From the NCBI GenBank assembly GCA_033439255.1, contig CM065888.1, positions 682,001-746,000 on the forward strand: a stretch of DNA of 64,000 nt. Direction: 5' to 3'. A model generated the notes under the pieces. It saw nothing but the letters and a program-made list of their open reading frames with translations. It searched no databases and was not told the origin of the DNA. This DNA comes from Hericium rajendrae. Taxonomy: Eukaryota > Basidiomycota > Agaricomycetes > Russulales > Hericiaceae. This document shows positions 44,818 to 56,846 of the stretch, piece after piece (position 1 is the first letter of the stretch; each line of letters starts with the position of its first letter). A program made the position numbers and the translations under genes.

Positions 44818-46723
44818 ATGGCATCGTACGCGACACACCTCGACTACCTCACCTCGGACCTCTCGCACTCCTTCCCAGGCAGCGAGCCTCTCCTCACCCA
44901 CCTCCTCACCCTTCTCACCGCCTACCCGCCCCTCTTCATCCACATCCACGATTCCACGACCCCGCGCACGACCGCGGCGCTCCTCCGGCAGGCCCTCGCC
45001 GTCCTCGCCGCCTTCCCGCCCGGCGTGGGCGAGGGCGAGGGCGAGAACGGCGACACGAAGCTCGCCGTCGCGCACGTGGACGCCGTCGCGTGCTTCAGCC
45101 CGCGCCTGCTTTTCGACACTGCGCTGAATGCGCTCGCGAGCTGGCGCCCGCGCTGGGAGAATGGCTCCGCGTGCTGGGGCGCGGCGAGCGGCGAGCGATA
45201 CAATGATGGCATGGATGGGTTCATGCATGGTCTGCGCGCGCTGCGGGACGAGCTGGCGCGTGGGGACGAAGACGAACAACCCGCGCGGGGAAGCAGGAAG
45301 GGAAAGGGCAAGGCGCGCGCGCGCGAGGCGGAGATGCGCATGGTGCTCGTCCTCGAGCGCGCGGAGCGGCTGCGCGAGGCGCTGCCGGAGCTGGTCGTCC
45401 CGCTAACGCGGCTCGCAGAACTGGTACGTATGCTTAGTACTCGTTATGTATACAGGGCTCACGCGCATCACAGGCGCAGGTGGACATCACGACGATCTTT
45501 CTATCCGAGGTCGCCTGGGAGGACCTCAAGCCGCCACTCGGCGCCGCGCCAGACCCATACCGCATCGCCGTCCCCCCGCCCTCCAAACAAAGTCCGCCCC
45601 CCATCCTCGCATCACTCTCATTCTGACCGTCCTTTACAGCGACCCTCGAAATCCTCCTCGCCGCCGCCCCGCTCTCCGCGCCCCCCGCACCCGACAGCTG
45701 GATCCACCCCCTCACATACCACCCCTCCCTCCAACCCCTCTACACCCACTTCCTCAGCGCGCTGCACGCCGTCTGCGCGCCCTTCACGTCCGACCCCGCC
45801 GAGCTCGCCTACATCGCCGCCGCGCGCTGGCCCGGCTTCGCCAAGCCCGTCGTCGACGCGCACCTCCTCGCGCTCTCATCCGGCGAAGGCGCAGAGAGGG
45901 AGGAGGGGGAAGGGGAAGGCATACCACCGCTGCCGGAGGACGCGCGCATGCGCCTGCTGCGCTACTTCGCGCCGAGCTTCGGCGCCGCGCTCGACGCGCT
46001 GCTCCCGCGCCGCACGGGCGCCGCCGCCTGGGCGCGCGCGCACGTCCCCGGGCCCGACGCCGTGCGCGCCGTCTTCCCCGCCCTCGCCCTCCCCGCCGCC
46101 TCCACCTCCCTCCCCACTCCAGCCGCCCCTCCACAGGACACGGAGGAGGGCGCAGGGCTGCCGCGCCTCGCGCGCTTCGTGCTCGTCGCGGCGTACCTCG
46201 CGAGCACGAACCCGCCCAAGAGCGACATGCGCATGTTCGGGCGCGGGCGCGACGAGACCCGGCGCCGCCGCAGGGGCGGGGGCGGGGGCGGCACTGCGCG
46301 CGGCGGGAAAGCGGGGAACGCGAAGGTGCCGCAGCGCCTGCTGGGCCCGCTGCCGTTCGCGCTCGACCGGCTGCTCGCGGTGCTCGGCATCCTGCTCGAG
46401 GAGTACGACGCGGACGCGCGCGGCGAGGCTGACTTCTGCGGCGGTGTGCCCGGGGAGGTGACGGAGTATGAGCTTGGGCGCGTGGGGGTTGCTGGTGTCG
46501 TGCGTGCTTCTTTTCTTGAAAAGGAGGGGAGAGAGCTGATGTTGTGGTGTGGGGGTAGATTGCGGAGCTGGCGGCGCTGCGGCTGTTGCAGCGGACGACG
46601 CCGGCGGAGCGGATTGATGGGCCGCTGATGTTTAAGTGCGGGGTGTCGTATGAGCTTGCGATGGGGATGGCGCGGGGGCTGGGCGTGCCGATGCTTGAGC
46701 TGATGTGGGAGGCGGCGGGTTAG
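44818..46723 (+). CDS. ORC5: Origin recognition complex subunit 5
   Basis: Exons 44818-45423, 45480-45591, 45640-46487 and 46559-46723 give about 576 residues. The third donor could also be at 46482, in the same phase. ORC5 is a subunit of the six-protein complex that marks replication origins and loads the MCM helicase. The C-terminus is diagnostic: LASTNPPKSDMRMFGRG, then KVPQRLLGPLPFALDRLLAVLGILLEE, and LLQRTTPAERIDGPLMFKCG...GLGVPMLELMWE. The N-terminus aligns to the degenerate AAA+ domain, but the Walker A position reads PPLFIHIHDSTTPRTT with no GKS/T, so ATP binding is probably lost. The start is the ATG at 44818, because the frame upstream opens only with GTG. Third-position GC is extremely high, which creates long shadow frames on both strands. 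It is convergent with the first BTB gene. Confidence 0.9.
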
Positions 46724-47152
46724 GACGTGTGGACAGGTTGCCTCGGCGCTCGAGTATGCAGGAGTCCTCTGCAGGGGCAGAATAAGCGAACAGGCACATA
46801 TATCCATCCAACCATCTATTCAATGCGCATACAACCATTCAATGCGGGGTGCTTCAGCCTTGGGTACTCCGTCTGGCAGGGCTTTGAGACGAGACAATAT
46901 CGTCGAACATACGGTGCTTCTTTGCACAGGTGTAAGTCTGCTAGGTTGATAGAAGCAACACTGGCCATATTCTATGCAAGGGTTATACTCAAGAACGAAA
47001 TTACATCGAATCGAAGATGATGATCGATCCTCGTGTAAGTAGTAGTGACGCCGACTTTTCGTACGAGGACATTCGAGTGCATAATTGATTGGAGTCCCGA
47101 CAAATTTACGGTATAAGGGTTGAGATGTTGACAGAACGATAGGCCTCAAAAC
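46724..47152. other. Convergent 3' spacer between ORC5 and BTB gene 1
   Basis: 429 bp, presumably the 3' untranslated regions of both convergent genes. No coding or repeat signal is seen. Confidence 0.4.
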
Positions 47153-48900
47153 TCAGAAGAACTTGGGAACCTCCACCTGACACAAAAACAAAGATGAATA
47201 GATCGTTCGCGCGGATCTGTAATAAAGTGGGCACTCACTTCCGCTACAACACGATCGACCTCGTTTGCAAATGCTTGAGCAAACTTGGTGTCCCTTCCGA
47301 AGGATCGATCGCACTCGGAACAATATGAGAATTCCCATTGACTCATAACAACGTCTGACAAGACCGTCAAAGAGCATGGTCGGGCCACCAATGCTGCCTT
47401 CGCCGCGCTTAAAAATGTCCAGAACCTAGAAGGCGCATACCACTCCGTGCCGCCAAATGAATCCTCCACGTAGCAGAGATCACATTGCGCGTTACGTGAG
47501 GGAGTCTGCGACAATGACATGGATTCGTTGAACCACGTCCGGGAAGCTACTACGGCGGCGGCTGCCTCACCGCAGCGCGTGTGATAGCGCAGAAGCTCGT
47601 GGTACTGGCGTGCAGAGATGTTGCCGAGTTCTGGTGAATCAAGCGAGAGCTGAGGATGCCGCAAGAAGCGCCTCGCTGCCACGGTACAGACATCGTTCAG
47701 CCTATAGCGGAGTGCGATGGACAACACGCCTAGGATGTCTTGATCCACAAGCTCGATGAGCGCAGTTGCTGCATAATCCCTCACGACATCAATATCATAC
47801 TTGACTCCGGCAGCCAGGACGAGGTGCGCGTCATTCAGCTGCATCAAGCGTGGAACGTGGGCAGAGTAGCAACGACGAAGAACAAAATTGAGGATGCGGG
47901 AGTCCTCCGGGACATTAATGATCGTTGCATGCCCCGCATTACCGTCCGCTGCAGAGCCTGTGTCGGCCTTCTGGTGGCTAAGAATCATGTCCTTGAATAC
48001 GGGGGACGCGAACGAAAGAATGACACTGTGCGTATGGAAGTCAATCTGATCGGATGAGCGTAGGATGATATCTGCAGCCTTGTCATGAAAAGGGACATCG
48101 GCATCTTGAGGAGCTGGGGGGAATAAGCGGGACCTGAAAGGCAGCGTCGGTCCCATAACCCGTCGACTGGACGAAAAGAATAATGTTCAAGGGAGGGAAG
48201 GAGAAGAAAAGCACGTTTCGCACCTATAGCTCCATGGTGGGAGGATGAAGCGAGGAGAGATTTTCTTTTTGCCTCGAGTCGAGAGATACGTAAGATACTC
48301 TTGGGAGTGACACTGATGATAGCGTAAGAGCTGATGATACCCATCCGCCTTGATATAGTCCAACTCATTCGAATCCAGCGACAGGAAAGGGCATTGTATG
48401 AATTGCACCGCAGCCTCGGAACAGACGCCATATAGCTCGCAGCGGAAAGCAAGGGCGAAGACACCAAGTATATCCTGCTTGACGCACTGGGCGAGGGAGA
48501 CCTTGGCAACGTCGAACACCGTATCCATGTCGTATTTGCAAGCCGCGAGGAGGACCGGGCCAACGTCCTTTAACTCGGTCATGGTCGGTTTGCGCATTGG
48601 ATAGCAAAAGCGCAAGGCAAGATTCATGGTACGTGCGTCCTCGCTAACGTCGATGATTGGGTGAGATGCCATGATGCCGTCTCCGACAGACGGATCAGAT
48701 GCGGGCTTGGATTGGGGAAGGCAAAACATGTCCTTGAAGAAAGGCGATGCGAGCGATAAGATGTTTTTGTAGACATAAAAATCGACCTTATCAGATGTGC
48801 GAAGGATGACGTCCGCGGTCGTATCATTGAAAGGTTCGTCGGCTACTCGAGGTTCCCGTACTGAAGAAGGCGGCGATGGCGTATCTGCTGTATCGGTCAT
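47153..48900 (-). CDS. Double BTB/POZ domain protein, paralogue 1
   Basis: Exons on the minus strand are 48900-48224, 48166-47239 and 47176-47153, giving 542 residues. Two BTB domains sit in tandem. The first is at about residues 30-140 (NDTTADVILRTSDKVDFYVYKNILSLASPFFKDMF). The second is at about 250-360 (HDKAADIILRSSDQIDFHTHSVILSFASPVFKDM). A BACK-like helical region follows each. The first intron joins the two modules in phase. The C-terminus has a cysteine/tryptophan module (CDLCYVEDSFGG, WTFLSAAKAAL, CSECDRSFGRD) and ends VEVPKFF in an eight-codon exon. BTB domains mediate dimerisation and often bind Cul3 ubiquitin ligases; these agaricomycete paralogues are of unknown role. The start MTDTADTPSPPSS aligns with the other paralogues. 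Confidence 0.85.
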
Positions 48901-49355
48901 GACGCCGCAGTAGAATTGCAGCAGACAGCTAGTCTGATGATGCGCGTTAGAGTAGAGGGCGAGTAGAGAAGGCAAGGATAACGCATACATGTGAGGAAGC
49001 AATCCTTAAGAGGGCTTGCGAAGCTCACGGAGCTTCCTTGTCCTCGAGGCAGAATTACGAGAAGGAAACATCTGTGATGCTGCGGATGTGACAAGATTCA
49101 CGGCCGCAACAGAAGCTTGACTAGATTCTTTCCCGAATCGATGTGTGGAACCGTCGAAACGCGGTTCCTTCTGCGCGGGCCCGTCTGCTGCCGAGTTCAA
49201 GCACCTCCCGATGTAGAGTGAATTACCTTGGAATCACTGCCTCGTGCATGTTTCTGTTTCGGCTCCTCGTGCAACTCGCTCTCGAAACCAGTCCTATATG
49301 AAATTAAGGATAAAGAACAACAATATCAGATTCAGATAAACGTAGGGTGTAAAAA
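48901..49355. other. Upstream region of BTB gene 1, duplicated upstream of BTB gene 2
   Basis: No gene. Around 49030-49110 it reads ttgtcctcgaggc...tgcggatgtgacaagatt, which recurs in diverged form at about 51995-52060 upstream of BTB gene 2. The duplicated unit therefore included the promoter. Confidence 0.5.
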
Positions 49356-49576
49356 TGCATACCCGATGCAGAGGAGGTGTAGTAGTCGTTGACTTACGGA
49401 ATGAGAGGTAGCATCCGAGCGAGCCGATGGCCTGCATGAGCATGCGCTGGACCGCAATTTGGATATTTGTGTCTGCAGGCGGAAAGAAGGCTGAGTGCAG
49501 AGACCGTTAACCGCCGGCGGTGAAGTAGCGCGGTTTGTTTCGCATGTTTCTTAGCTTGCGCGTCGCCTCGGCATTA
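49356..49576 (-). pseudogene. Relic of an SPX-RING gene
   Basis: A decayed, partial copy of the exon at 52968-53281 of the intact SPX-RING gene. The segments match in order: gcataccc/gcataccgg, gaggtagca, gatggcctgcatgagcatgcg, then a purine-rich patch, and finally the stretch encoding NAEATRKLRNMRNKPRYF (NAEATRKILKKHAKRTAL in the intact gene). The stretch coding for the zinc-binding residues is missing and the frame is interrupted. It lies between BTB genes 1 and 2, while the intact gene lies between BTB genes 2 and 3. This implies duplication of a BTB plus SPX-RING unit followed by loss of one ligase copy. Confidence 0.7.
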
Positions 49577-50109
49577 CACAACTCTGCACCTCTCGAGGCG
49601 TGTAAAAGATTAAAAGACCAGTCTATTCGGAGTTGGCTCTTAGGGACTGGGCGCATAAGTGGCAGCTTTTGTCGCGAACACCTGACAGTCCTCGCTTGGG
49701 CGGCTTTAGGCATGGAATGGGTAAAATGCAGAATGAGCAGAAGCAACGCGCATACATACAACCTACGTGAAATCACTTGACCATTTGGTTGGGTAATACA
49801 GGATGGCATCGTTAATGATTGGGAGCACTGACAACAAATACATATATGCAATCGTCCGCGATGCTTCGCACAGCCATAAGGCTGCTATATTCCTGGCTGC
49901 AATGTAGAGGGCCTTAATCGTGGACAAAAATGCGAGGAAGTCCCATCGCTAGGTAGATTTAAGCCTACACCGTAAAACCACACGAGTAGTGACCACTGAC
50001 CTGAACTGTACGAAGACATCAGGATGCATGACAGTCTGAGGTCCCGGACGACATTGTACAAGAATTTGATATAAGATTTTGGCAAGACCCGCATACGCCA
50101 CCGCAGTTC
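49577..50109. other. Spacer downstream of BTB gene 2
   Basis: About 530 bp with no supported gene. It probably contains the BTB gene 2 3' untranslated region. Confidence 0.35.
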
Positions 50110-51862
50110 TCAGAAGAAACTGGGAAGTTCCACCTGTTGGGAGGGACAAATGAGAACAACGCCCAAGTGGGTCTGCGAAATGATGAGTGCTTACTTCCGC
50201 CACAGCGCGATCAACCTCGTTTGCAAATGCTTGAGCAAATGCGATATCCAATGCATACGACTGACCGCAGTCATAGGAACAACGGGACCGCGGCCACTTG
50301 TTCCAAACTTCATCTGACAAGACGGCTAGACCATATGGCCGGATCTTCAATGCACCATTTGCTGCGTTCAGAAACGTCCATAATGAAGAAGGTGCATACA
50401 AATAGCTGCCTCCGGACGGTTCTCTAGACCAGCAGTAACTGCAGCGCGACTTAAGTAAGGGGAAACCCGACAAAGACATGTTTTCATGGAACCACGTCCT
50501 GGAAGAGGCCACAGCGGACGCGGCCTCACCGCAACGCTTGTGGTACCGTAGAAGCTCATCATAATGGTGCGCGGAGATGCAAGCTAGCTCCGTCGAATGA
50601 AGTGAGATCTGGGGATGGCGCAAGAATTGCTTTGCTGCAGCGTTGCAGGCATCACGCAGCTTGTAGCGGAGCGCAATGGACCACACGCCTAGGATGTCCA
50701 GGTTCACAAATTCCATGAGCGCGGCTTCGACGAGAGCTTTCACTGCGTCGACATCGTACTTGAGCCCGGCAGCAAGGACAAGGCGCGCCTCACTCAGCTG
50801 TGAAAAGCGTGGTAGACGAACAACCGGATAGCAGCAACGAAGAAAGACATCGAGGGTGTATGAGTCTTCCGGGACATTAATGATGGGGGGAGGCTTCCCT
50901 TCATTCCCTGCACGTGAACCGGCCGTGAGGGTCTGCTGGTGGTCAAAAAACCTGCTTTTGAATGTCGCGGATGAAAATGAAAGAATGAAGCTGTGAACAT
51001 GGAAATCGACCTGATCGCATGAGCGTAAGATTGTATCTGCAGTTTTATCATCAAAAGGTGCGTCGGCATCCTGAGGTACAGATGCGGAGAGGAGCTGAGG
51101 ATCCTCAGGTGCTGTAGTGGACAATGCGGGGGAAGAAAACGATCGCTGTCCCTCCGACCATTGGCTGAAAAAAAGTCCCGATTAGTGAAATAAGTGACAG
51201 GCAAATAGGGCATTTTCGCACCTATTATACCATGCCTTAGGGTGTACAACAAGGATTTTATCTTTGGCGTAACGCTGATGACTCTCCAAGAGTCGATGAT
51301 ACTGGTCCGCCGTGATATGATCTAACTCCTTCGATTCAAGAGATAAGAATGGGCGCTGTATAAATTGAACTGTGGCCTTGGAGCAAATATCATATAGCTC
51401 GCAACGGCAAGCAAGGGCGAAGACACCGAGTATATCCTGTTCGATGCACTGTTCAAGAGCAACCTTGGAAACGTCAAGCACCGCGTCCATGTCGTACTTG
51501 CAAGCCGCGAGAAGAACCGGAGCGACGTCCTTCAACTCGGTCATGATTGGCTTGCGGAGTGGATAGCAGAAGCGTAAGACAAAGTCCAGGGTACGGGAAT
51601 CTTCCGAAACGTCGATGACTGGGTGAGATGCTGTGGGGCCTTCTCCGATGAGTGTCTCAGGTGCACGCTCGGGCTGAGGAAGGCTGAACATATCCTCGAA
51701 GACGGGCGATGCCAGCGATAAGATGGTTCTGTAGACATAAAAGTCGACTCTGTCGGATGTGCGAAGGATGACATCTGCAGCTCTGTTGTTGAAAGGTTTA
51801 TCGGCGACTCGAGCTTCCTGTACGGATGAGGTGGGAGGTGTTGTATCTGCTGAATCAGACAT
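50110..51862 (-). CDS. Double BTB/POZ domain protein, paralogue 2
   Basis: Exons on the minus strand are 51862-51222, 51164-50195 and 50133-50110, giving 544 residues. The plan is the same as paralogue 1. The first BTB reads NNRAADVILRTSDRVDFYVYRTILSLASPVFEDMF and the second reads DDKTADTILRSCDQVDFHVHSFILSFSSATFKS. The C-terminal module (CSYCWSREPSGGSYLYAPSSLWTFL, CSYDCGQSYALD) is followed by the eight-codon exon VELPSFF. The phase-2 intron 51165-51221 links the two halves. A shorter reading could treat the halves as separate genes, but both acceptor phases and the conserved joint in all four paralogues favour one protein. The start is MSDSADTTPPTSS. Confidence 0.85.
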
Positions 51863-52630
51863 CACGTTAATGATGAGAGTTGAATTGGTACTGTGCGCTG
51901 GAGCAGAGGAAGGATAGGGCGGACGAGGATGGAGCAAGTGCGAGTTGACGCGTTGACGACTCAATCACTTCAGACGGCACGCGGATTCAACGGCGCTTGA
52001 TTGTCCTCGAGGCCGACCGGGTTTCGAGCAGATACTGCGAATGTGACAAGATTAACGGGGCCGGTGAAGGAGAAGCTTCACCAGATCCTGTCGCCTACAC
52101 GATGAGAAACAACTTGAATGATCTACTGCCGCCTTTAAATTGAGCTCGGACGCTGAAGATTTCCAGCTGATTGGATTATAGTCGACCCAAAGACGATTGA
52201 AAAAACGTTGACAAGACTTGGACACGCGGTTGCTAGGAAGCTGCAACCGTGAAATTTCGAAGCTTCGAAGCTTTGGACTAGCTTTGGTGAAGCTGAAGAG
52301 CCTTGCCCTGGCCCAGTCCTTGCCCCCGACACCGGTGTAACGGAACATACGACTCCGTCACGTCACGTGTCCCGTCCTTTACACGTTGATGTTGTTTTGC
52401 AACAACAGCATAGCAGCTAACTATTCCAAAATTCAAAGTTGAAGGCTTCATGAGAACCCCAAATTTTCATGAGGTTAAGATAAGTAATGACTTATTACCT
52501 ATCTATACAAAGTTATAGAGCGTATATGGTATCAATACAACAGTCGTGCCTATGAAAACAAACAATAAACCCTATATGTGAAAGTTTAAATACCATGTCC
52601 CCGACAGCCCACGACCAGCGCAGGCCTCGA
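51863..52630. other. Spacer between BTB gene 2 and the SPX-RING gene
   Basis: No supported gene. The proximal part (to about 52,110) is related to the upstream region of BTB gene 1. The part from about 52,430 to 52,590 is AT-rich and probably carries the 3' end signals of the SPX-RING gene. Confidence 0.4.
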
Positions 52631-54586
52631 TCATGCGATGATGCATCCAGCGGTATCCAGCCCGAGCTCGCGGAGCTCCTCCTCAGCCGCTTCGTCCTCG
52701 TTCTGCTTCAGCTTCTCACGCGACTCCTCCGGGAACCAGTCCTGCATGAAGTTGAGGAGTGCCCAGTCAACGTTTGCTGTGAACCATATTCAGCACATGT
52801 AACCATGAACGACGGCAGAAGGGCCTTACATCGGTCGGCTTGGAGCACGGTCGGCGCGCGGCACATCGGGCAGTTGCCCTTGCCCCGTTTCTGCATCTTC
52901 ACGAGACATCTGGGATAGATGCCAATAAGGTCGGATTAGAACGGGCCCAGAATGAGAAGATGCATACCGGACGCAGAAGAGATGCCCACAGAACAGACGG
53001 ATGGGCTTGAAAGCAATGCTCGTGCAGATCAGGCACGCGTAATCGTCAACGTGCGGGATGATAGGTAGCAACGTCACGCCGATGGCCTGCACGAGCATGC
53101 GCGGAAGATGCGCAACAATATGCGGTACCACGAGTGTCATCACGTCGGATGCAGGCGTCTGCGAGCGATAGGAACTGAGTGCGGTGGCGCTCGCGACACA
53201 GAGCGTCGGGAGAGGTAGAGCGGTGCGTTTCGCGTGCTTCTTGAGGATTTTGCGCGTCGCCTCCGCATTCGCCTTCTGGAACTGCACGCACGCATGAGCC
53301 GTAGCCATAACGCCAGCGAAGGGAACCCACCTTCTTCAAGTCGAGAAGGAACACGTTCAGCCGAAGAAAGGACTCCAGCGCCTGCCGGCTCTCAGCCAGC
53401 CTGAGTGTCCGCCGGTCGCCCAGCCCACGGCCGGTGACACGCTCCGCAAAGAGCTTGAGCCGCGCCTCCGAGTCTTCGACGTCGCGGTCCCCGTGCGCCC
53501 GCTCGCTCAGGCTGCTGAACACTTCCGCCTCGACATATAGCTGGAATATCTCCCGCCATGCGTACAGATCGGATGACTGTCGGCGTGCGCGCCACGAGAC
53601 GATCGGCGAGGTCACGGCCGAGGGGTCTGCGGTGCGTGAGTGTGGGTGGAATTTCGACGTGGCGGACTGCGGCCGCGCAGTAGCCGAGATGGTGCGCGAG
53701 AGCGTCTCAAGCGTGGAGACGAAATCGGTGTGCACGACTTCCAGGTGCTTGGATATACTCTGTAATGCATTCGAGAGAAGCTGGTAAAATGCGGTATCGT
53801 TGACAAGGGGTATGATGACCTCCTTCGACTCGTCATCCCGGCTGCTGTCGACCGTGCTACAAGGCAACATTCAGTGGTCAGATGTTACGCACATGACTGG
53901 CGAAGCTTACATGGTGCGGCGAAGGTCCGAAGACGATGCTTCGTCGATCCAAGATAGTGGTGGCGAGGACGCACGTTCGTCGATTTCTGGCGTCTCATTG
54001 GCTTGTGCAGTCGCATCCTGCTGCAATTTGTACAACAAACTTGATCCGTAGGCTGGTTCATCCCCATCGGGCTCAATATCGTCGTCATCTGCATCTGCAT
54101 TTGAACCGGCAACCCAGGCCAGGATACCTTCTCCCAGCCGTCTCTCGTCCGTCTCGTCCAAATCTACAGACAATAATGACGTCGCCTCTCTTGCAGCAGC
54201 CCGTTGCTTGATCCAGAAGTGCAGGCGCGGCTCGATACGGTCCGGGTTGGTGCTGAGCTCGTAAATAACCTTAGGCAGGGCCGGGTCGCTGCTATCGAAA
54301 GAAGCGTCGGGCGCCTTTTCCTTGCCTTTCTCGCTTGCATATTTCAAGGACGCTTTCTGTTCTTGTAATAGTTTCTGTAGAAGCTCCGGAGTGAGGCCGA
54401 TGGACTCGAGTTCCTCGACGATGTGATGGATTAATTTCTTGAGCTGCGCACCCCAGCCGCTGTCAGTATGTCGGGACATCATGGAAAGACCGTACGAAAA
54501 CAAACTTTGCGGTATTCTATTGCATTCTCACGCAGATCCGGAGGAAGAGTTGCTAGAAGACTGGTGTAAGTCTTGGAAAAGTGCAT
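52631..54586 (-). CDS. SPX-like and RING-finger E3 ubiquitin ligase
   Basis: Six minus-strand exons: 54586-54506, 54443-53911, 53856-53331, 53281-52968, 52909-52830 and 52776-52631, giving 559 residues. The N-terminus MHFSKTYTSLLATLPPDLRENAIEYRK-LKKLI is a typical SPX start, and the next helices (RLKLFAERVTGRG..., ALESFLRLNVFLLDLKKVFQKANAEATRKILKK) complete an SPX-type bundle with its basic KANAxxxRKILKKHAKR end. The RING follows: CLIC, then CGHLFCVRCLVKMQKRGKGNCPMCR. The tail is acidic (NEDEAAEEELRELG). SPX domains sense inositol pyrophosphates/phosphate. SPX-RING ligases such as fission yeast Pqr1 restrain phosphate uptake and polyphosphate synthesis, so a similar role is likely. It is divergent from BTB gene 3 across 518 bp. 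Confidence 0.87.
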
Positions 54587-55104
54587 GATGGACGGGATGT
54601 GGAAAGCGAGTCAATGTCGACTTGAGCGTTGGCAGAGAATTCGATATTTGCGCGCTGACATAAGCAACTACGGCGTACAGTCCCGAAGGATGCAGCTTGC
54701 AGTACTGCAACAGGCTTTGCGTCGTATATTCTGCCAGCTTGCATTTGATTGAACTTTAGTCGCATTTATTTCATCAGTTCTTAGCTCGAGGCGCAATCTC
54801 TATCGTTGACTTCGCAGAAAAGGCTCGTTCCATGCGGCAGAGGCGTGCTCACTGCCCCGCAGCAGGAAGCGCATATAAAGCGCATACATCCGCCAGGTTT
54901 CGTTCCGTCATTTGCCTTGTCACGTCGCAGTGCCTTCTTGAAGTCAGTCTCGAAGACAAGGAAACGCCGTGGACTTTGTAAAGCATTGTTGAAGATTGCA
55001 CTCTCACGTGTACGTGCTAATAGTAAGTACTCTCGCCCGCTCAATTCACCCTCTACTCTAACACGTGTCGTAAAGCTAGTTATTCCCCTTTACGCTGCGC
55101 CGTC
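54587..55104. promoter_or_regulatory. Divergent promoter region of SPX-RING gene and BTB gene 3
   Basis: 518 bp shared by two divergent starts (54586 minus, 55105 plus). No coding frame of note and no clear TATA box. Confidence 0.4.
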
Positions 55105-56846
55105 ATGTCCGAATCAGCAGATATGTCATCTCGCCCCCTTTCAGTACGACATACTCGAGTAGCCGAAGAACCTTTCAATGATATGAGTGCGGACGTCATC
55201 CTTCGCACATCCGACAAGGTCGATTTTTATGTCTACAAAAACATCTTATCGCTCGCATCGCCTTTCTTCAAGGACATGTTCAGCCTTCCACAGCCCAAGC
55301 CCGCGTCTGATTCATCCATCGGAGACAGCCACGCAGTTTCTCCCCCAATCGACGTTTCGGAGGACTCCCGTACCTTGGATTTTGTCCTACACTTCTGTTA
55401 CCCGGTTCGCAGGCCCAATATGACTAAACTGACGGACGTCGGCCCCGTTCTCCTCGCGGCCTTCAAGTACGACATGAATGTGGTGCTCGCGGTCGCAAAG
55501 GTCGCACTCGAGCAGTGTATTGAACAGGACATACTTGGTGCCTTCGTGTTTGCCTTCCGTTGCGAGCTATATGATGTCTGTTCCAAGGTCGCGGGACACT
55601 TCGTGCAACATCCTTTTCTCTCACTTAATTCGAAGGAGCTGGAATATATCAAGGCGGACAAATATCGCCAGCTCTTGGATTATCAGCAGCGCTATGCCCA
55701 AGACAACAACACTGCCGTGCCGTCGTGGGACGATAGGCCTAAAAAAGGGTTCACTGGCAGGTACGTCAAAATAATCTGCCCTCCACTCACTCTGCTGATT
55801 GCTGTTTTCTGCTCAGCTCAGCTTTTGGGAAGGGCCTGTTCGGTTCCGGATCCCCGCTATTATTCTCTAATCCCACATCCCCGGTCCTGCCTCGAGATGC
55901 CGTTCCGCCTTTTGATGATAAGACCACAGATATTGTTCTACGCTCCTCCGATCGAATCGACTTCCATGTTCACGGCTTCATTCTTTCGTTCGCATCCCCC
56001 GTATTCAAAGACATGATTCTCAACCACCAGAACGCTCAGAGAGTCAGCACGTGCTCTGCACCTGACGATTCAACCATCATCAATGTCCCAGAAGACTCTC
56101 ACATCCTTGATTATGTCCTTCGCCGTTGCTATCCTGTTCGTCTTCCATGTCTCAACGATCTCGATGAAGCGCGCCGTGTCCTTGCCGCCGGGGTGAAGTA
56201 TGGCATTGACGGTGTAAAGGCTCTCGGAGAGGCCGCGCTCATGGAATTTGTGGACCAGGACATCATAGGTGTTTGGTCCATTGCGGTCCGTTACAGGCTA
56301 CGCGACGTCTGCATTGTAGCAGCGAGACGTTCCTTTCAACATCCCGAAGTCTCGCTCAATTCATCAGAACTACGTTACGTCTCTGCAAGCCAGTACCACG
56401 TGCTTCTGAAATACCGCAAATCCTGTGGCGAGGCTGCATCTGCAGTGGCATCTTCGCGGGCGTGGTTTCGCGAAGGCATGTCGCTGTCGGATGACCCTTC
56501 ACTTACTCAGCGGTGCTACGGCTGCTGTATGAGGGATTCCTCTGGCAACGCGGAGTGGTATGCGCCTTCTTCATTTTGGACGTTTTTGGAGGCAGCAAAA
56601 GAAGAACTGGAGGCCCGTCCATGCGGTCTGACAGTCTTATCAGACAGAGTTATGAGCGACTGGAAACCGTTGTATTGTTCATACGACTGTGGTCGGCAGT
56701 TAGGAAGGGATACGAAGTTTGCTCAAGCGTTGGCAAACGAAGTTGATCGTGTTGTAGCGGAAGTACGCACTCAATTCATTGCTGCTTTCGGACATGCTGC
56801 TAATATTCACCCATTCTACCAGGTGGAAGTCCCCAGTTTCTTCTGA
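55105..56846 (+). CDS. Double BTB/POZ domain protein, paralogue 3
   Basis: Exons 55105-55760, 55817-56762 and 56823-56846 give 541 residues. First BTB: NDMSADVILRTSDKVDFYVYKNILSLASPFFKDMF. Second BTB: DDKTTDIVLRSSDRIDFHVHGFILSFASPVFKDM. The C-terminal module has CYGCCMRDSSGNAEWYAPSSFWTFL and CSYDCGRQLGRDTKFAQ. The last exon encodes VEVPSFF. The last intron (56763-56822, 60 bp) is a multiple of three without stops, so retained-intron mRNA would add 20 residues (the frame stays open). The first half is closest to paralogue 1 and lies in the opposite orientation, so the duplications involved inversion. Confidence 0.86.

Noticed and set aside
45446-46432. 328-codon plus-strand frame rich in Arg and Pro
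   Set aside because: It is the shifted-frame shadow of ORC5 exon 3, caused by very high third-position GC.
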